The notes: a model not told the origin generated them from the sequence alone. Positions 16,714-24,475 are shown, numbered from the stretch's first letter. The stretch: 52,383 nt of DNA from Mucilaginibacter sp. SG564 (GCF_013149275.1 NZ_JABGNA010000021.1:1-52383); one strand, 5' to 3'. A program made the numbers and translations.

Positions 16714-17846
16714 AACGGAAAATATTATTTGTTGACCGCGACGGCACGCTGATCAAAGAACCTGCCGATGAGCAGATAGATTCTTTTGAAAAGCTGGAAT
16801 TTTACCCCGGCGCGTTAACTTATCTGCCCAAAATTGCCAAAGAGCTTGATTTTGAATTGGTAATGGTAACCAACCAGGATGGTTTGGGTACAGCATCGTA
16901 CCCGGAAGACACTTTTTGGCCGGTGCATAATTTCATATTAAAAACATTTGAGGCCGAGGGTGTAAAGTTTGATAACGTCGTGATCGACCGCACCTTCCCG
17001 GCCGAGAAAGCGCCGACACGAAAACCAGGCACTGCCCTGCTTACCCAATATTTTGATACCGAAAAGTATGATCTGCCAGGTTCATTTACCATCGGCGATC
17101 GTAAAAATGATGTGTTGCTGGCCCGTAACCTGGAAGCCAAAGCCATCTGGCTTAACAATAATTCGGGATTAGGAGGCGCTGAATTTACCGAGGCCGATCA
17201 TATCGGCGAGACCATTGTGCTGGAAACTACCGATTGGCAACAGATCTACGAATTCCTGAAACTGGGTCAGCGCGTGGTTGAGCATCGCCGTGCCACTAAA
17301 GAAACAGATATCTACATCAAAATAAACCTGGATGGTACCGGCGAGGCCAAAGTATCAACCGGCCTGCATTTTTTTGATCATATGTTAGATCAGATTGCAC
17401 GCCACGGCAGCATCGACCTGGAAGTAATTGCCAAAGGCGATCTGCATATCGACGAGCATCACACCATTGAAGATACCGGCATAGCCTTAGGCGAGGTTTT
17501 TGCGGAAGCTTTAGGTAACAAAAAAGGCATTGAACGATACGGTTTTTGCCTGCCGATGGATGACTGTTTGGCACAAGCGGCCATTGATTTTGGCGGCCGT
17601 AACTGGATAGTTTGGGAAGCGGAATTTAACCGCGAAAAAGTGGGCGATGTACCAACAGAAATGTTTTATCATTTTTTCAAGTCGTTCTCAGACGCGGCCA
17701 AATGCAACCTCAACATCAAAGCCGAAGGGCAAAATGAGCATCATAAAATTGAGGCCATATTTAAAGTATTTGCCAAGGCAATAAAAATGGCCGTAAAACG
17801 TGATGTAGATAAGATGGTTTTACCAAGTACTAAAGGGGTACTATAA
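16710..17846 (+). CDS. hisB: bifunctional histidinol-phosphatase / imidazoleglycerol-phosphate dehydratase
   Basis: The 378-residue fusion carries both HisB activities. Residues 1-165 form a HAD phosphatase with LFVDRDGTLIKEP, VMVTNQDGLG and FTIGDRKNDVLLA. From about residue 190 the dehydratase starts (HRRATKETDIYIKINLDG) with HFFDHMLDQIARHG, DEHHTIEDTGIALG and the second metal site EGQNEHHKIEAIFK, completing the manganese-binding His/Glu set. This fused form is known from enterobacteria and Bacteroidota and supplies the phosphatase step, so no separate hisN is needed. It overlaps hisC by four bases. Confidence 0.98.
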   Translation: MKRKILFVDRDGTLIKEPADEQIDSFEKLEFYPGALTYLPKIAKELDFELVMVTNQDGLGTASYPEDTFWPVHNFILKTFEAEGVKFDNVVIDRTFPAEKAPTRKPGTALLTQYFDTEKYDLPGSFTIGDRKNDVLLARNLEAKAIWLNNNSGLGGAEFTEADHIGETIVLETTDWQQIYEFLKLGQRVVEHRRATKETDIYIKINLDGTGEAKVSTGLHFFDHMLDQIARHGSIDLEVIAKGDLHIDEHHTIEDTGIALGEVFAEALGNKKGIERYGFCLPMDDCLAQAAIDFGGRNWIVWEAEFNREKVGDVPTEMFYHFFKSFSDAAKCNLNIKAEGQNEHHKIEAIFKVFAKAIKMAVKRDVDKMVLPSTKGVL

Positions 17847-17926
17847 GAGAGGCAAGATTCTTAGAATCAAGAGACAAGATGTTTTTCTGTCCTGATTCTT
17901 GAATCTTATATCTTGACTCTAACTAA
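17847..17926. repeat. locus-specific word hairpin, CAAGATTCTTGAATC vocabulary
   Basis: The left arm reads GGCAAGATTCTTAGAATCAAGAGACAAGA and is answered by CTGATTCTTGAATCTTATATCTTGACTC on the right. Both arms are made of AGATTC/GAATCTT and CAAGA/TCTTG words. It fills the hisB-hisH gap, and an apparent TTG start for hisH at 17913 lies inside it. Confidence 0.7.
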
Positions 17927-17930
17927 AAAA

Positions 17931-18521
17931 ATGACAGGCATCATTCTATACGGAGCGGGCAATATATTTTCCCTTACAGCGGCTTTGGAGCGGCTGGGCA
18001 TCCCCTATGGCTTTATCAACAGCCAGGCGGATTTTGATAAGTTCGACCGTTATATCATTCCGGGGGTAGGCCACGCCGGCGCGGCTATGGATAAGCTGGA
18101 AAAAACGGGCCTTGTGCCCGTTATAAAGGCGCTTAAAAAGCCAACGTTGGGTATTTGCGTGGGTATGCAGCTGCTTACTTCCTACTCCGAAGAAGGCGAC
18201 TCCAACTTATTAAATATCTTCCCGATCAAAACTTTGCGGTTTCAGGATAGTGCCGAATATAAGGTACCACACACGGGCTGGAACCAGGTGTATCCCGAAA
18301 AAGACAATCCATTATTTAAAAATATACCGTCGGGTTCACATTTTTACTTTGTACATTCATACTTTATTGAGTATGATAAGGCATACACATTACTATCTGC
18401 CAATTACAGTATCGAATTTTCGGCATCAATTTGGCATGATAATTTTTACGGCGTACAGTTTCACCCCGAAAAATCAGGCGTGTACGGCGAAACATTATTA
18501 ACTAACTTCTCTAAACTATAA
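17931..18521 (+). CDS. hisH: imidazole glycerol phosphate synthase, glutaminase subunit
   Basis: The 196-residue class I amidotransferase supplies ammonia to HisF. It opens IILYGAGNIFSL, has PGVGHAGAAMDKL, the nucleophile Cys in LGICVGMQLL (about residue 77), and the His-Glu of the triad in GVQFHPEKSG. The common family opening is GxGN, consistent here. I place the start at ATG 17931; a TTG 18 bases upstream lies in the repeat. hisA begins five bases after the stop. HisH and HisF are encoded apart in the operon, with hisA between, as is usual. Confidence 0.96.
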   Translation: MTGIILYGAGNIFSLTAALERLGIPYGFINSQADFDKFDRYIIPGVGHAGAAMDKLEKTGLVPVIKALKKPTLGICVGMQLLTSYSEEGDSNLLNIFPIKTLRFQDSAEYKVPHTGWNQVYPEKDNPLFKNIPSGSHFYFVHSYFIEYDKAYTLLSANYSIEFSASIWHDNFYGVQFHPEKSGVYGETLLTNFSKL

Positions 18522-18526
18522 AAAAC

Positions 18527-19276
18527 ATGTACATTATCCCTGCTATCGACATATTGAACAAAAAGGTAGTGCGTTTGCGTGAAGGCGACTATGGCCAGGT
18601 GACTGAATACGATGTTACGTTGGAAGAAATGATTGAGCGCTACCAAAGCAACGGTACCAATTTCATCCACATCATTGACCTCAACGGCGCCAAAAACGAT
18701 TTCAGCAACCAGCAATACCTGTTTGATGTGATCCGTAAAACCGACATGAAGGTGCAATACGGCGGCGGTATCCGCAGCATTGATAAAGTGAAAGAGCTGA
18801 TAGATGCCGGCGTTCACCGCGTTATTGTAGGTACTCAAGCCTTAACCAATCCAAGCTTTTTACCCGAGCTGGGTTCCGAGATCTGCGGTAAAGAAAAATG
18901 CTCAGACCAGGTAGTTATCGCTATCGACGTATTGGACGAAGTAATTAAATACTCCGGCTGGATGGAAAGCTCGCCCATAAAACTGATGGATTACGTTGAT
19001 AAATGCCTTGCCCTCGGTTTCTTCCGCTTTTTATGTACCGACATCAATAAGGATGGCAAACTGGGCGGTGCAGGTATCGAGCTGTATGAAAAACTGCTTG
19101 ATCATTCGCCTTTTATCAAGCTGATCGCTTCGGGCGGTGTAAGTTCCATGAAGGATATCGAGCAACTGAGTCGCCTAAAAGTTGAATCATGCGTGGTAGG
19201 CAAAGCCATCTACGAAGGGCATATCACCATCGAAGATGTTAAGCACTGGAACCTGGACGCGTTAATCTCCATTTAA
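18527..19276 (+). CDS. hisA: ProFAR isomerase (phosphoribosylformimino-AICAR-P isomerase)
   Basis: The 249-residue half-barrel-duplicated TIM barrel performs the Amadori rearrangement before HisF. The catalytic first Asp is in IIPAIDILNKKVVRL and the second acidic strand is FLCTDINKDGKLGG, with phosphate-binding VQYGGGIRS and IASGGVSSM on the two halves. It contains several cysteines (CGKEKCSD) not usually found there, with no obvious consequence. It follows hisH closely and is separated from hisF by a 152-base gap filled with nested palindromes. Confidence 0.96.
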   Translation: MYIIPAIDILNKKVVRLREGDYGQVTEYDVTLEEMIERYQSNGTNFIHIIDLNGAKNDFSNQQYLFDVIRKTDMKVQYGGGIRSIDKVKELIDAGVHRVIVGTQALTNPSFLPELGSEICGKEKCSDQVVIAIDVLDEVIKYSGWMESSPIKLMDYVDKCLALGFFRFLCTDINKDGKLGGAGIELYEKLLDHSPFIKLIASGGVSSMKDIEQLSRLKVESCVVGKAIYEGHITIEDVKHWNLDALISI

Positions 19277-19284
19277 ATAAAAAC

Positions 19285-19413
19285 GTCATTGCGAGGAACG
19301 AAGCACTTAAAAGGTTTGTCATTCTGAGCGGAGCGAAGAATCTATCGCCGATTAGATCCTTCGTTCCTCAGGATGACAAAAAGAATTAAAATTGCTTCGT
19401 TCCTCGCAATGAC
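19285..19413. repeat. dispersed palindrome, GTCATTGCGAGG family (copy 3), interrupted by another palindrome
   Basis: The outer arms, beginning GTCATTGCGAGGAACGAAG on the left and ending CTTCGTTCCTCGCAATGAC on the right, pair perfectly for 21 bases. The space between them holds a complete copy of the other palindrome family (19318-19377). The outer element therefore looks like a target into which the inner one moved, or a chimera made by recombination. Confidence 0.85.
19318..19377. repeat. dispersed palindrome, GTCATCCTGAGG family (copy 2), nested
   Basis: GTCATTCTGAGCGGAGCGAAG and CTTCGTTCCTCAGGATGAC are the arms, with GAATCTATCGCCGATTAGATC at the tip. It has the same plan as 15586-15646 (GATGATTAGATTC tip) and 45563-45640. 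It sits entirely inside the 19285-19413 element. Confidence 0.85.
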
Positions 19414-19428
19414 GCTCTAATAAAATTC

Positions 19429-20184
19429 ATGCTTAGTAAAAGAATCATCCCCTGTCTTGATGTAAAAGACGGTCGCACGGTAAAAGGAGTAAACTTTGTC
19501 GATCTGCGCGATGCCGGCGACCCCGTTGAACTGGCCTGGAACTATTCGCGCCAGGGTGCCGACGAGTTGGTTTTCCTGGATATTACCGCTACGGTGGAGC
19601 GCCGTAAAACCATGGTGGAGCTGGTGAAAGCAGTGGCTCGGCAAATCAATATACCCTTTACCATAGGTGGTGGCATCAACGAAATTGCTGATGCCGACGC
19701 GCTTTTAAATGCTGGTGCCGATAAAATATCCATCAACTCGGCCGCGGTGCGCAACCCCGCTTTAATTGACGAACTGGCCAAAGCATTCGGCGTACAGTTT
19801 GTGGTGATAGCTGTGGATACGCGCCGCATAGACGATAAAAACATAGTGCATTTGAATGGCGGTCGCCTGCCAACAGAACGCCAAACGCTGGAATGGATAA
19901 AAGAGGCCGAAAGCCGCGGCGCTGGTGAAATATTGCTCACCTCTATGGATCATGACGGCACCAAAAATGGTTTCGACAATGGGCTGCTCAAAACCGTGAA
20001 CGATGCGGTGCACATACCGGTAATAGCATCGGGCGGTGCAGGCGCGGTACAGCATTTTGTCGATGTTTTCGAAAAAACCAATGTCGACGCGGCACTGGCG
20101 GCATCCGTATTCCATTATGGAGAGATACTAATACCCGATTTGAAAGCCGTGTTAAAAAGTAATAATATTGAGGTAAGGATATGA
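19429..20184 (+). CDS. hisF: imidazole glycerol phosphate synthase, cyclase subunit
   Basis: The 251-residue TIM barrel uses ammonia from HisH to form imidazole glycerol phosphate and AICAR. It begins RIIPCLDVKDGRTVKGVNF with the catalytic Asp11 equivalent, and carries ITATVERRKTMVELV, TIGGGINEIADADALL, SMDHDGTKNGFDNGL with the second catalytic Asp, and IASGGAGAVQHF. Length and motifs are normal. The AICAR by-product links this pathway to purine synthesis. Confidence 0.98.
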   Translation: MLSKRIIPCLDVKDGRTVKGVNFVDLRDAGDPVELAWNYSRQGADELVFLDITATVERRKTMVELVKAVARQINIPFTIGGGINEIADADALLNAGADKISINSAAVRNPALIDELAKAFGVQFVVIAVDTRRIDDKNIVHLNGGRLPTERQTLEWIKEAESRGAGEILLTSMDHDGTKNGFDNGLLKTVNDAVHIPVIASGGAGAVQHFVDVFEKTNVDAALAASVFHYGEILIPDLKAVLKSNNIEVRI

Positions 20185-20192
20185 TGAAAGTG

Positions 20193-20281
20193 CCGGTGTG
20201 CCGCACAAAGAGCGAGAATAGAATTTTATGATATACAAATTGGCTCATTCACTCCGGCTCTTCGCACCTACACGCTAACAC
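20193..20281. repeat. locus-specific word hairpin in the hisF-hisIE gap
   Basis: GTGCCGGTGTGCCGCACAAAGAGC on the left is answered by GGCTCTTCGCACCTACACG on the right; aligned as reverse complements, GTGTGCCGCACAAAGAGC resembles GTGTAGGTGCGAAGAGC. It is more degenerate than the other hairpins and I call it mainly because it occupies the same kind of position. Confidence 0.5.
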
Positions 20282-20298
20282 CTCACAACTGATAAAAA

Positions 20299-20886
20299 AT
20301 GAATATAGATTTCAACAAAACCGACGGACTGGTTCCGGTGATCATACAGGATGAGCAAACGCTTGAAGTGCTCATGCTGGGCTATATGAACCAGGAAGCC
20401 TATGATAAAACCGTACAGGAAAACATAGTAACCTTCTTTTCCCGCTCCAAACAACGCTTGTGGACAAAAGGCGAAACCAGCAGCAACTTTCTGCATGTAA
20501 AAAACATCAGTATTGATTGCGATAGTGATACGCTGTTGATCAAAGTAAAAGCCGATGGCCCAACCTGCCATACCGGCTCGCGCAGCTGCTTTAAAACCGA
20601 ATTTAATCAGAACTTTATTCTCGAACTGGAGAACATCATTGCCGATAGGTATGAAAACCCGGTTGAAGGTTCATACGTGAATAAACTGCGCAACAAGGGA
20701 CTCAACAAAATAGCTCAGAAAGTAGGCGAAGAAGGTGTAGAAACTGTTATAGCCGCCCTTGCCGAAACCGAAACAGACCTGATCAATGAATCGTCCGACC
20801 TGGTGTTTCACTTGCTGGTTCTATTGCGCGAAAAAGGCCTCGACCTGAAAACAATAGCTAAGAATTTAGAATCAAGACATAAGTAG
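20299..20886 (+). CDS. hisI: bifunctional phosphoribosyl-AMP cyclohydrolase / phosphoribosyl-ATP pyrophosphatase
   Basis: This 195-residue HisIE fusion does steps two and three of the pathway. Residues 1-105 are the HisI cyclohydrolase with VIIQDEQTLEVLMLGYMN, RLWTKGETSSNFL and metal-binding DCDSDTLL, GPTCHTGSRSCF. Residues 115-195 are the HisE all-alpha NTP pyrophosphatase with QKVGEEGVETVIAAL and NESSDLVFHLLVLL carrying the metal-binding acids. It is the last histidine enzyme in the operon; with it all activities from PRPP to histidine are present. Confidence 0.97.
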   Translation: MNIDFNKTDGLVPVIIQDEQTLEVLMLGYMNQEAYDKTVQENIVTFFSRSKQRLWTKGETSSNFLHVKNISIDCDSDTLLIKVKADGPTCHTGSRSCFKTEFNQNFILELENIIADRYENPVEGSYVNKLRNKGLNKIAQKVGEEGVETVIAALAETETDLINESSDLVFHLLVLLREKGLDLKTIAKNLESRHK

Positions 20887-20961
20887 GTTTTACGTTGGAC
20901 GTGATACGTTTTACGTTGTCTTCACATTAACATATAACGTCCAACGTAAAACGTAAAACCT
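20885..20961. repeat. locus-specific word hairpin, AACGTAAAAC vocabulary
   Basis: The left arm AGGTTTTACGTTGGACGTGATACGTTTTACGTT repeats TTTTACGTT; the right arm ACGTCCAACGTAAAACGTAAAACCT repeats its reverse complement. The ends AGGTTTTACGTTGGACGT and ACGTCCAACGTAAAACCT-type words match almost exactly. It directly precedes the WD40 gene. Confidence 0.8.
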
Positions 20962-20966
20962 AAAAA

Positions 20967-21872
20967 ATGACCGCAGAAAAAATAGCAGAACTTACCGGGC
21001 ACGGCAATCCCATTTTTACGCTGGAGCTTTCGCAAAAGCCAGGTATTTTGTTTACCGGCGGTAACGATAAAGGTCTGGTGGAGTGGAACCTGGAAAATTT
21101 CTCGTTCATCAAAGTGATGTTCCCGGTTAGGGCCTCTATTTATGCTATACACGGCCCTGCAGGCTATCCTATATTACTGACAGGTTTACGCAGCGGCGAG
21201 GTTTTGGTGTTTGATTTTATACAACAAAAGCTTCTGCCGTCGCTTGCCCATCATCTTAAGCCGATCTTCGATATCAAATCGGTGAGTACTAAGAACGAGC
21301 TCTTGATAGCCTCCGAAGACGGGACAGTTTCAATATGGAACCTAGCAAGTTTACAGATGGTGCACAGCATCAAAGTATCTGCCGATACGGTACGCTGCAT
21401 AGCCATATCGCCCGATGAAAAACAGGTGGCTTTTGGATGCAGGGATAATTCTATTAAAATTTACGACCTGCATGATTATACCTTGCTTAAATCATTGCAT
21501 GGCCATACCATGTCGGTTTTTACACTGGCTTATAGTCCGGATGGTACTTACCTGGCATCTGGAGGCCGCGACGCGCAGATCAAGATCTGGGACAGTGTAA
21601 ATTATCAATCTATCAAAAACATTCCCGCGCATTTGTTTGCCATAAACCATATCCTGTTTCATCCCACAAAGCCATATTTTGCCACAGCAAGTATGGACAA
21701 AGGCATCAAGATCTGGGGAGCCGACGATTTTAAACTATACAAGATCATCAGCCGCGAAAAAGGACATCCGGGGCATGTACTCTCCATCAACAAACTGGCC
21801 TGGAACGGCGATCAGCTCCTGTCTGTAAGTGATGATAAGAGTGTGCTGGTATGGGATATTAAGTTTGATTGA
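20967..21872 (+). CDS. WD40 repeat protein
   Basis: The 301-residue protein is a single beta-propeller with six to seven repeats. The clearest blades end in TVSIWNLAS, SIKIYDLHD, QIKIWDSVN, GIKIWGADD and SVLVWDIK, and start with GH-like pairs (HGHTMSVFTLAYSPDGTYLASGGRD). It has no signal peptide, membrane segment or extra domain, so it is likely a cytosolic protein-binding scaffold of unknown partner. It follows hisIE by 80 bases with only a word hairpin between and no terminator, so it may be the last gene of the his transcript, although nothing ties it to histidine synthesis. Confidence 0.88.
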   Translation: MTAEKIAELTGHGNPIFTLELSQKPGILFTGGNDKGLVEWNLENFSFIKVMFPVRASIYAIHGPAGYPILLTGLRSGEVLVFDFIQQKLLPSLAHHLKPIFDIKSVSTKNELLIASEDGTVSIWNLASLQMVHSIKVSADTVRCIAISPDEKQVAFGCRDNSIKIYDLHDYTLLKSLHGHTMSVFTLAYSPDGTYLASGGRDAQIKIWDSVNYQSIKNIPAHLFAINHILFHPTKPYFATASMDKGIKIWGADDFKLYKIISREKGHPGHVLSINKLAWNGDQLLSVSDDKSVLVWDIKFD

Positions 21873-21891
21873 GGATTCTTGAATTAACAAA

Positions 21892-22000
21892 TTCCCTCCC
21901 CACGGGAGGGGTGCGTTGGAATTGTGTTGTAGCAGGGAGGGGTTTATACAAGCGATTCAAACACGTCATGTTTACTAAACCCCTACCTCCCCTTCCCCAA
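21892..22000. repeat. GGGAGGGG-type inverted repeat
   Basis: CCCTCCCCACGGGAGGGGTG is itself a hairpin, and GGAGGGGTTTATAC pairs with AAACCCCTACCTCCCC further on. The tract lies between the convergent ends of the WD40 gene and the NlpC/P60 gene and could stop transcription from both sides, though it lacks a clean U-run. The GC-rich composition stands out against the surroundings. Confidence 0.7.
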
Positions 22001-22036
22001 GGAAGGAATCGCACTATCCCCACTTTTCTTTGAGTA

Positions 22037-22798
22037 TTACATAAACCGCTTAATACTATGTAGCTTATGCGTATGACGTTTCTGTTCCTGCGAGTAGATA
22101 CCATCCTCGTCTATAGTATCAATTTTAACTTTTCCTGAAGCGTGGATGATGTGTTCGTTATTCAGCATAATACCTACGTGGGTTACTTTACCGGCTTCGT
22201 TATTAAAAAAGGCCAGATCGCCTAAACGAGCCTGTGCAATATTCTCAACCAGGGTTCCCTCCAGCACCTGCTGACTGGCATCGCGCTTGATCTTAATATT
22301 ATTGAGGTTAAATACCACCTGGGTAAAGCCGGAGCAATCAATACCAAAATGTGTACGGCCACCCCACAAATAAGGCGCATTTAAAAACGATTTGGCCGTG
22401 GTGGCTATGTCTTCCCGCTCCCCTATTTCACCAATGATCTCAAAACGCTCGGTACCGATACGGCAGGTTGTGCCTTCCAAAAAAGCTAAAGAGCTGCCTG
22501 CAGGCAAATATACTACACTGTTATCGGCAACTTTCCAGGCTTGTGTTACCGCCCTGTAGGTAAGCGGTGGTTTTACATGTTTAAAGCTTTTGTAAGCGAT
22601 ATGACCGAGCATAGCAAATTGCAGGCGACCTATCCAACCTTCATAACCATCACTTTCGGTGATGATCTTTACCCAGCGTTCGCTCCATTCTATGATCTCA
22701 AATGCCTCGCCAAACAATACCTGCGACACTTGTTCGCTGCGGTCACTGGCCTCGGCTCGCAGCGGGATAACCGCCAGATTACAAATACCGTATTCCAT
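22037..22798 (-). CDS. NlpC/P60-family peptidoglycan endopeptidase with SH3-like domain
   Basis: The 253-residue protein has an N-terminal bacterial SH3-like region (VIPLRAEASDRSEQVSQVLFGEAFEI, WVKIITESDGYEGWI) and a C-terminal C40 peptidase domain. The catalytic Cys is in GIDCSGFTQVVFN, the His in THVGIMLNN and a third polar residue near HIIHASG. The family cleaves D-Glu-meso-diaminopimelate type peptide bonds in cell wall peptides. No signal peptide is evident, so it may act on recycled muropeptides in the cytoplasm like YkfC-type enzymes, or the true signal is unusual. It is divergent from the MarR-GNAT gene. Confidence 0.88.
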   Translation of the reverse strand: MEYGICNLAVIPLRAEASDRSEQVSQVLFGEAFEIIEWSERWVKIITESDGYEGWIGRLQFAMLGHIAYKSFKHVKPPLTYRAVTQAWKVADNSVVYLPAGSSLAFLEGTTCRIGTERFEIIGEIGEREDIATTAKSFLNAPYLWGGRTHFGIDCSGFTQVVFNLNNIKIKRDASQQVLEGTLVENIAQARLGDLAFFNNEAGKVTHVGIMLNNEHIIHASGKVKIDTIDEDGIYSQEQKRHTHKLHSIKRFM

Positions 22799-22814
22799 TG
22801 ATAATAGTGAAAAA

Positions 22815-22822
22815 CAAATATA
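22815..22822 (-). promoter_or_regulatory. -7 box TATATTTG (minus strand) for the NlpC/P60 gene
   Basis: The reverse complement of CAAATATA is a perfect TAnnTTTG box, 16 bases before the minus-strand ATG at 22798. It lies only 17 bases from the plus-strand -7 box of the divergent gene, so RNA polymerase cannot occupy both promoters at once. Confidence 0.55.
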
Positions 22823-22839
22823 GAAATAAAAATAATTTA

Positions 22840-22858
22840 TATATTTGTAAGTACTTAC
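22840..22858 (+). promoter_or_regulatory. -7 box TATATTTG with overlapping GTAAGTACTTAC operator
   Basis: The -7 box is at 22840-22847 and its last base begins a perfect 12-base palindrome GTAAGTACTTAC (22847-22858). The start codon follows ten bases later. A MarR dimer bound here would sit on the transcription start, so autorepression by the downstream MarR-GNAT product is the natural reading. Confidence 0.65.
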
Positions 22859-22867
22859 GTAATTACT

Positions 22868-23815
22868 ATGAGTTTAATTGATGATCTGGAAGAATTGGCC
22901 GTTGGAGCAAGGCTCAAACGGTTATATGAATACTTTGCAAAGGATGTTGTTCAGATATATAAAGACGAGCAACTGAATTTCGAACCCAAATATTTTACCC
23001 TTTACTACCTGATCAGCAAACAGGGTGAAGCTGCGGTAACCGAAATTGCCGAAGAGCTGGGCTGTACCCATCCGGGCGTCATTCATCTGGCTAAGGAGTT
23101 GGAAGCATTGGGCTTTATTGAATCGGTTAAATCAGCAAGCGACAGTCGTAAACGCATGCTGCGCCTGTCGGAAAAAGGGAAAGACTCCCTGCCAAAATTT
23201 GAACGGGTATGGGCCAAGATCCTCACCCTCAACAAATCATTATTTAATAGTCAACAAAACAATTTATTAAGCGCTATTATGGAAACTGAAGCACAACTCA
23301 ACGAAAAACCATACTACCAACGTTTTCAGGAAATGTTTAATCCACAGGGAAACAATCCGGTAAAAGTAACTACCTACGATCCTCAAAATGCCCGTTATTT
23401 CAAAAACCTGAATATAGAATGGATCAACACCTATTTTACCGTAGAAGAGCATGACCTAGAGCAATTAAATCATCCCGAAGAATACATCATTGCCCCTGGT
23501 GGCGAAATACTTTTCGCGCATATCGACGACGATGTTGTTGGCACCTGCGCGGTCATCAAAACAGGCGAGGCCGAATACGAACTGGCAAAAATGGCGGTAA
23601 GCCCAAAATACCAGGGCCGTAAAATTGGCAATGCCCTGATGGACGCGGCTATAGCTAAAACAAAAGAATTGGGTGGTACACGCCTCTGGCTGGGTTCAAA
23701 CACCCTGCTTGCCCCAGCCATTAGCCTGTACAGAAAATACGGCTTTACGGAATTTAAAGTAGCTGATACCCCCTACGCCCGGGCCAATATCCACATGGAG
23801 AAGGATTTGCGATAG
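22868..23815 (+). CDS. MarR-type regulator fused to GNAT acetyltransferase
   Basis: The 315-residue protein joins two domains. Residues 1-150 form a MarR winged helix: YFTLYYLISKQGEAAVTEIAEELGCTHPGVIHLAKELEALGFIE, then the wing SVKSASDSRKRMLRLSEKG. Residues 165-315 form a GNAT acetyltransferase with LAKMAVSPKYQGRKIGNALMDAAI (the Q/RxxGxG/A acetyl-CoA loop is QGRKIG) and LYRKYGF near the end. Such fusions are known, but the acetylated substrate is not predictable. A perfect palindrome overlapping its promoter suggests self-repression. Confidence 0.9.
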   Translation: MSLIDDLEELAVGARLKRLYEYFAKDVVQIYKDEQLNFEPKYFTLYYLISKQGEAAVTEIAEELGCTHPGVIHLAKELEALGFIESVKSASDSRKRMLRLSEKGKDSLPKFERVWAKILTLNKSLFNSQQNNLLSAIMETEAQLNEKPYYQRFQEMFNPQGNNPVKVTTYDPQNARYFKNLNIEWINTYFTVEEHDLEQLNHPEEYIIAPGGEILFAHIDDDVVGTCAVIKTGEAEYELAKMAVSPKYQGRKIGNALMDAAIAKTKELGGTRLWLGSNTLLAPAISLYRKYGFTEFKVADTPYARANIHMEKDLR

Positions 23816-23866
23816 ATATGAGACTTGAGAACCTCTTTCCCGCGATCAGTGCCCTCTCGAATCGCT

Positions 23867-24037
23867 AAACCCCATCGGGGTTAAAGCTTTGTAGAAAAAA
23901 AATCAGCTTCCGCGTCAGTGCCGTGGGTACTGCACTCAGGTTGCATACCTACGGCATGCTAAATTCTTTTTTCATTTTCTACAAAGCTTTTACTCCTACG
24001 GAGTATCCTTCTTCACGAGCCGTGTCCTCACGGCTCG
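23867..24037. repeat. composite palindrome with AACCCCATCGGGGTT and ACTCCTACGGAGT tips
   Basis: TAAAGCTTTGTAGAAAA (23882-23898) and TTTTCTACAAAGCTTTTA (23975-23992) are the main arms. Outside them are small hairpins AACCCCatcGGGGTT and ACTCCtacGGAGT; inside, TGCCGTGGGTA pairs with TACCTACGGCA. A last hairpin, CGAGCCGTG/CACGGCTCG, ends at 24037. The layout of GC-tipped hairpins around an A/T-rich core suggests a dispersed element, not a regulatory site. It lies between convergent genes. Confidence 0.75.
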
Positions 24038-24056
24038 CTAACAATTCATAAAGCAC

Positions 24057-24089
24057 AAAAAAAGGGGATCAGTACTGATCCCCTTTTTT
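24057..24089. terminator. bidirectional intrinsic terminator
   Basis: A perfect 20-base palindrome (24064-24083; half-site GGGGATCAGT) is flanked by seven As on the left and six Ts on the right. It can serve the plus-strand MarR-GNAT message and the minus-strand ferredoxin message. Confidence 0.9.
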
Positions 24090-24121
24090 ATATCTCATGT
24101 TTCAGATCTCACATCTGAATA

Positions 24122-24475
24122 CTATTCATTGATGTGCAGCCAGTCTTTTTTAGCTAACAATTCTTCTTTGCTTTCGCGGATATCTTCATCATCTACACAA
24201 CAATCTACAGGGCATACTGCAGCACATTGTGGTTCGTCATGAAAACCAACACACTCGGTACATTTATCGGGTACAATGTAATAAATATCATCAGAAAGGG
24301 CAGCTTGTGATTCTTCAGCATTTAATGTGTTACCATCGCCAAAATCAATAACCCCTTTTAACCCCGTACCATCGCTAAAGCGCCATGCCGCGCCAGCATC
24401 ATAAATGGCATTATTTGGGCACTCCGGCTCGCAGGCTCCGCAGTTTATGCATTCGTCGGTGATTTTAATCGCCAT
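24122..24475 (-). CDS. 2[4Fe-4S] ferredoxin with insert
   Basis: The 117-residue protein has two cluster motifs: CINCGACEPECP near the N-terminus and CTECVGFHDEPQCAAVCPVDC further on. The second has an eight-residue insert between its second and third cysteines. A roughly 45-residue acidic spacer separates the motifs. This resembles the Allochromatium-type ferredoxins. It is a cytosolic low-potential electron carrier. The divergent neighbour is an acyl-CoA reductase. A minus-strand -7 box TATATTTG lies at 24529-24536, 53 bases before the start. Confidence 0.92.
   Translation of the reverse strand: MAIKITDECINCGACEPECPNNAIYDAGAAWRFSDGTGLKGVIDFGDGNTLNAEESQAALSDDIYYIVPDKCTECVGFHDEPQCAAVCPVDCCVDDEDIRESKEELLAKKDWLHINE

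Noticed and set aside
17913..17930. upstream TTG start for hisH
   Set aside because: It lies inside the word hairpin and adds residues not found in the HisH family; ATG 17931 gives the normal opening.
23867..24037. integron attC-like site or riboswitch
   Set aside because: The hairpins are stacked symmetrically around an A/T core and lack attC R-boxes; the convergent position argues against a 5' riboswitch.
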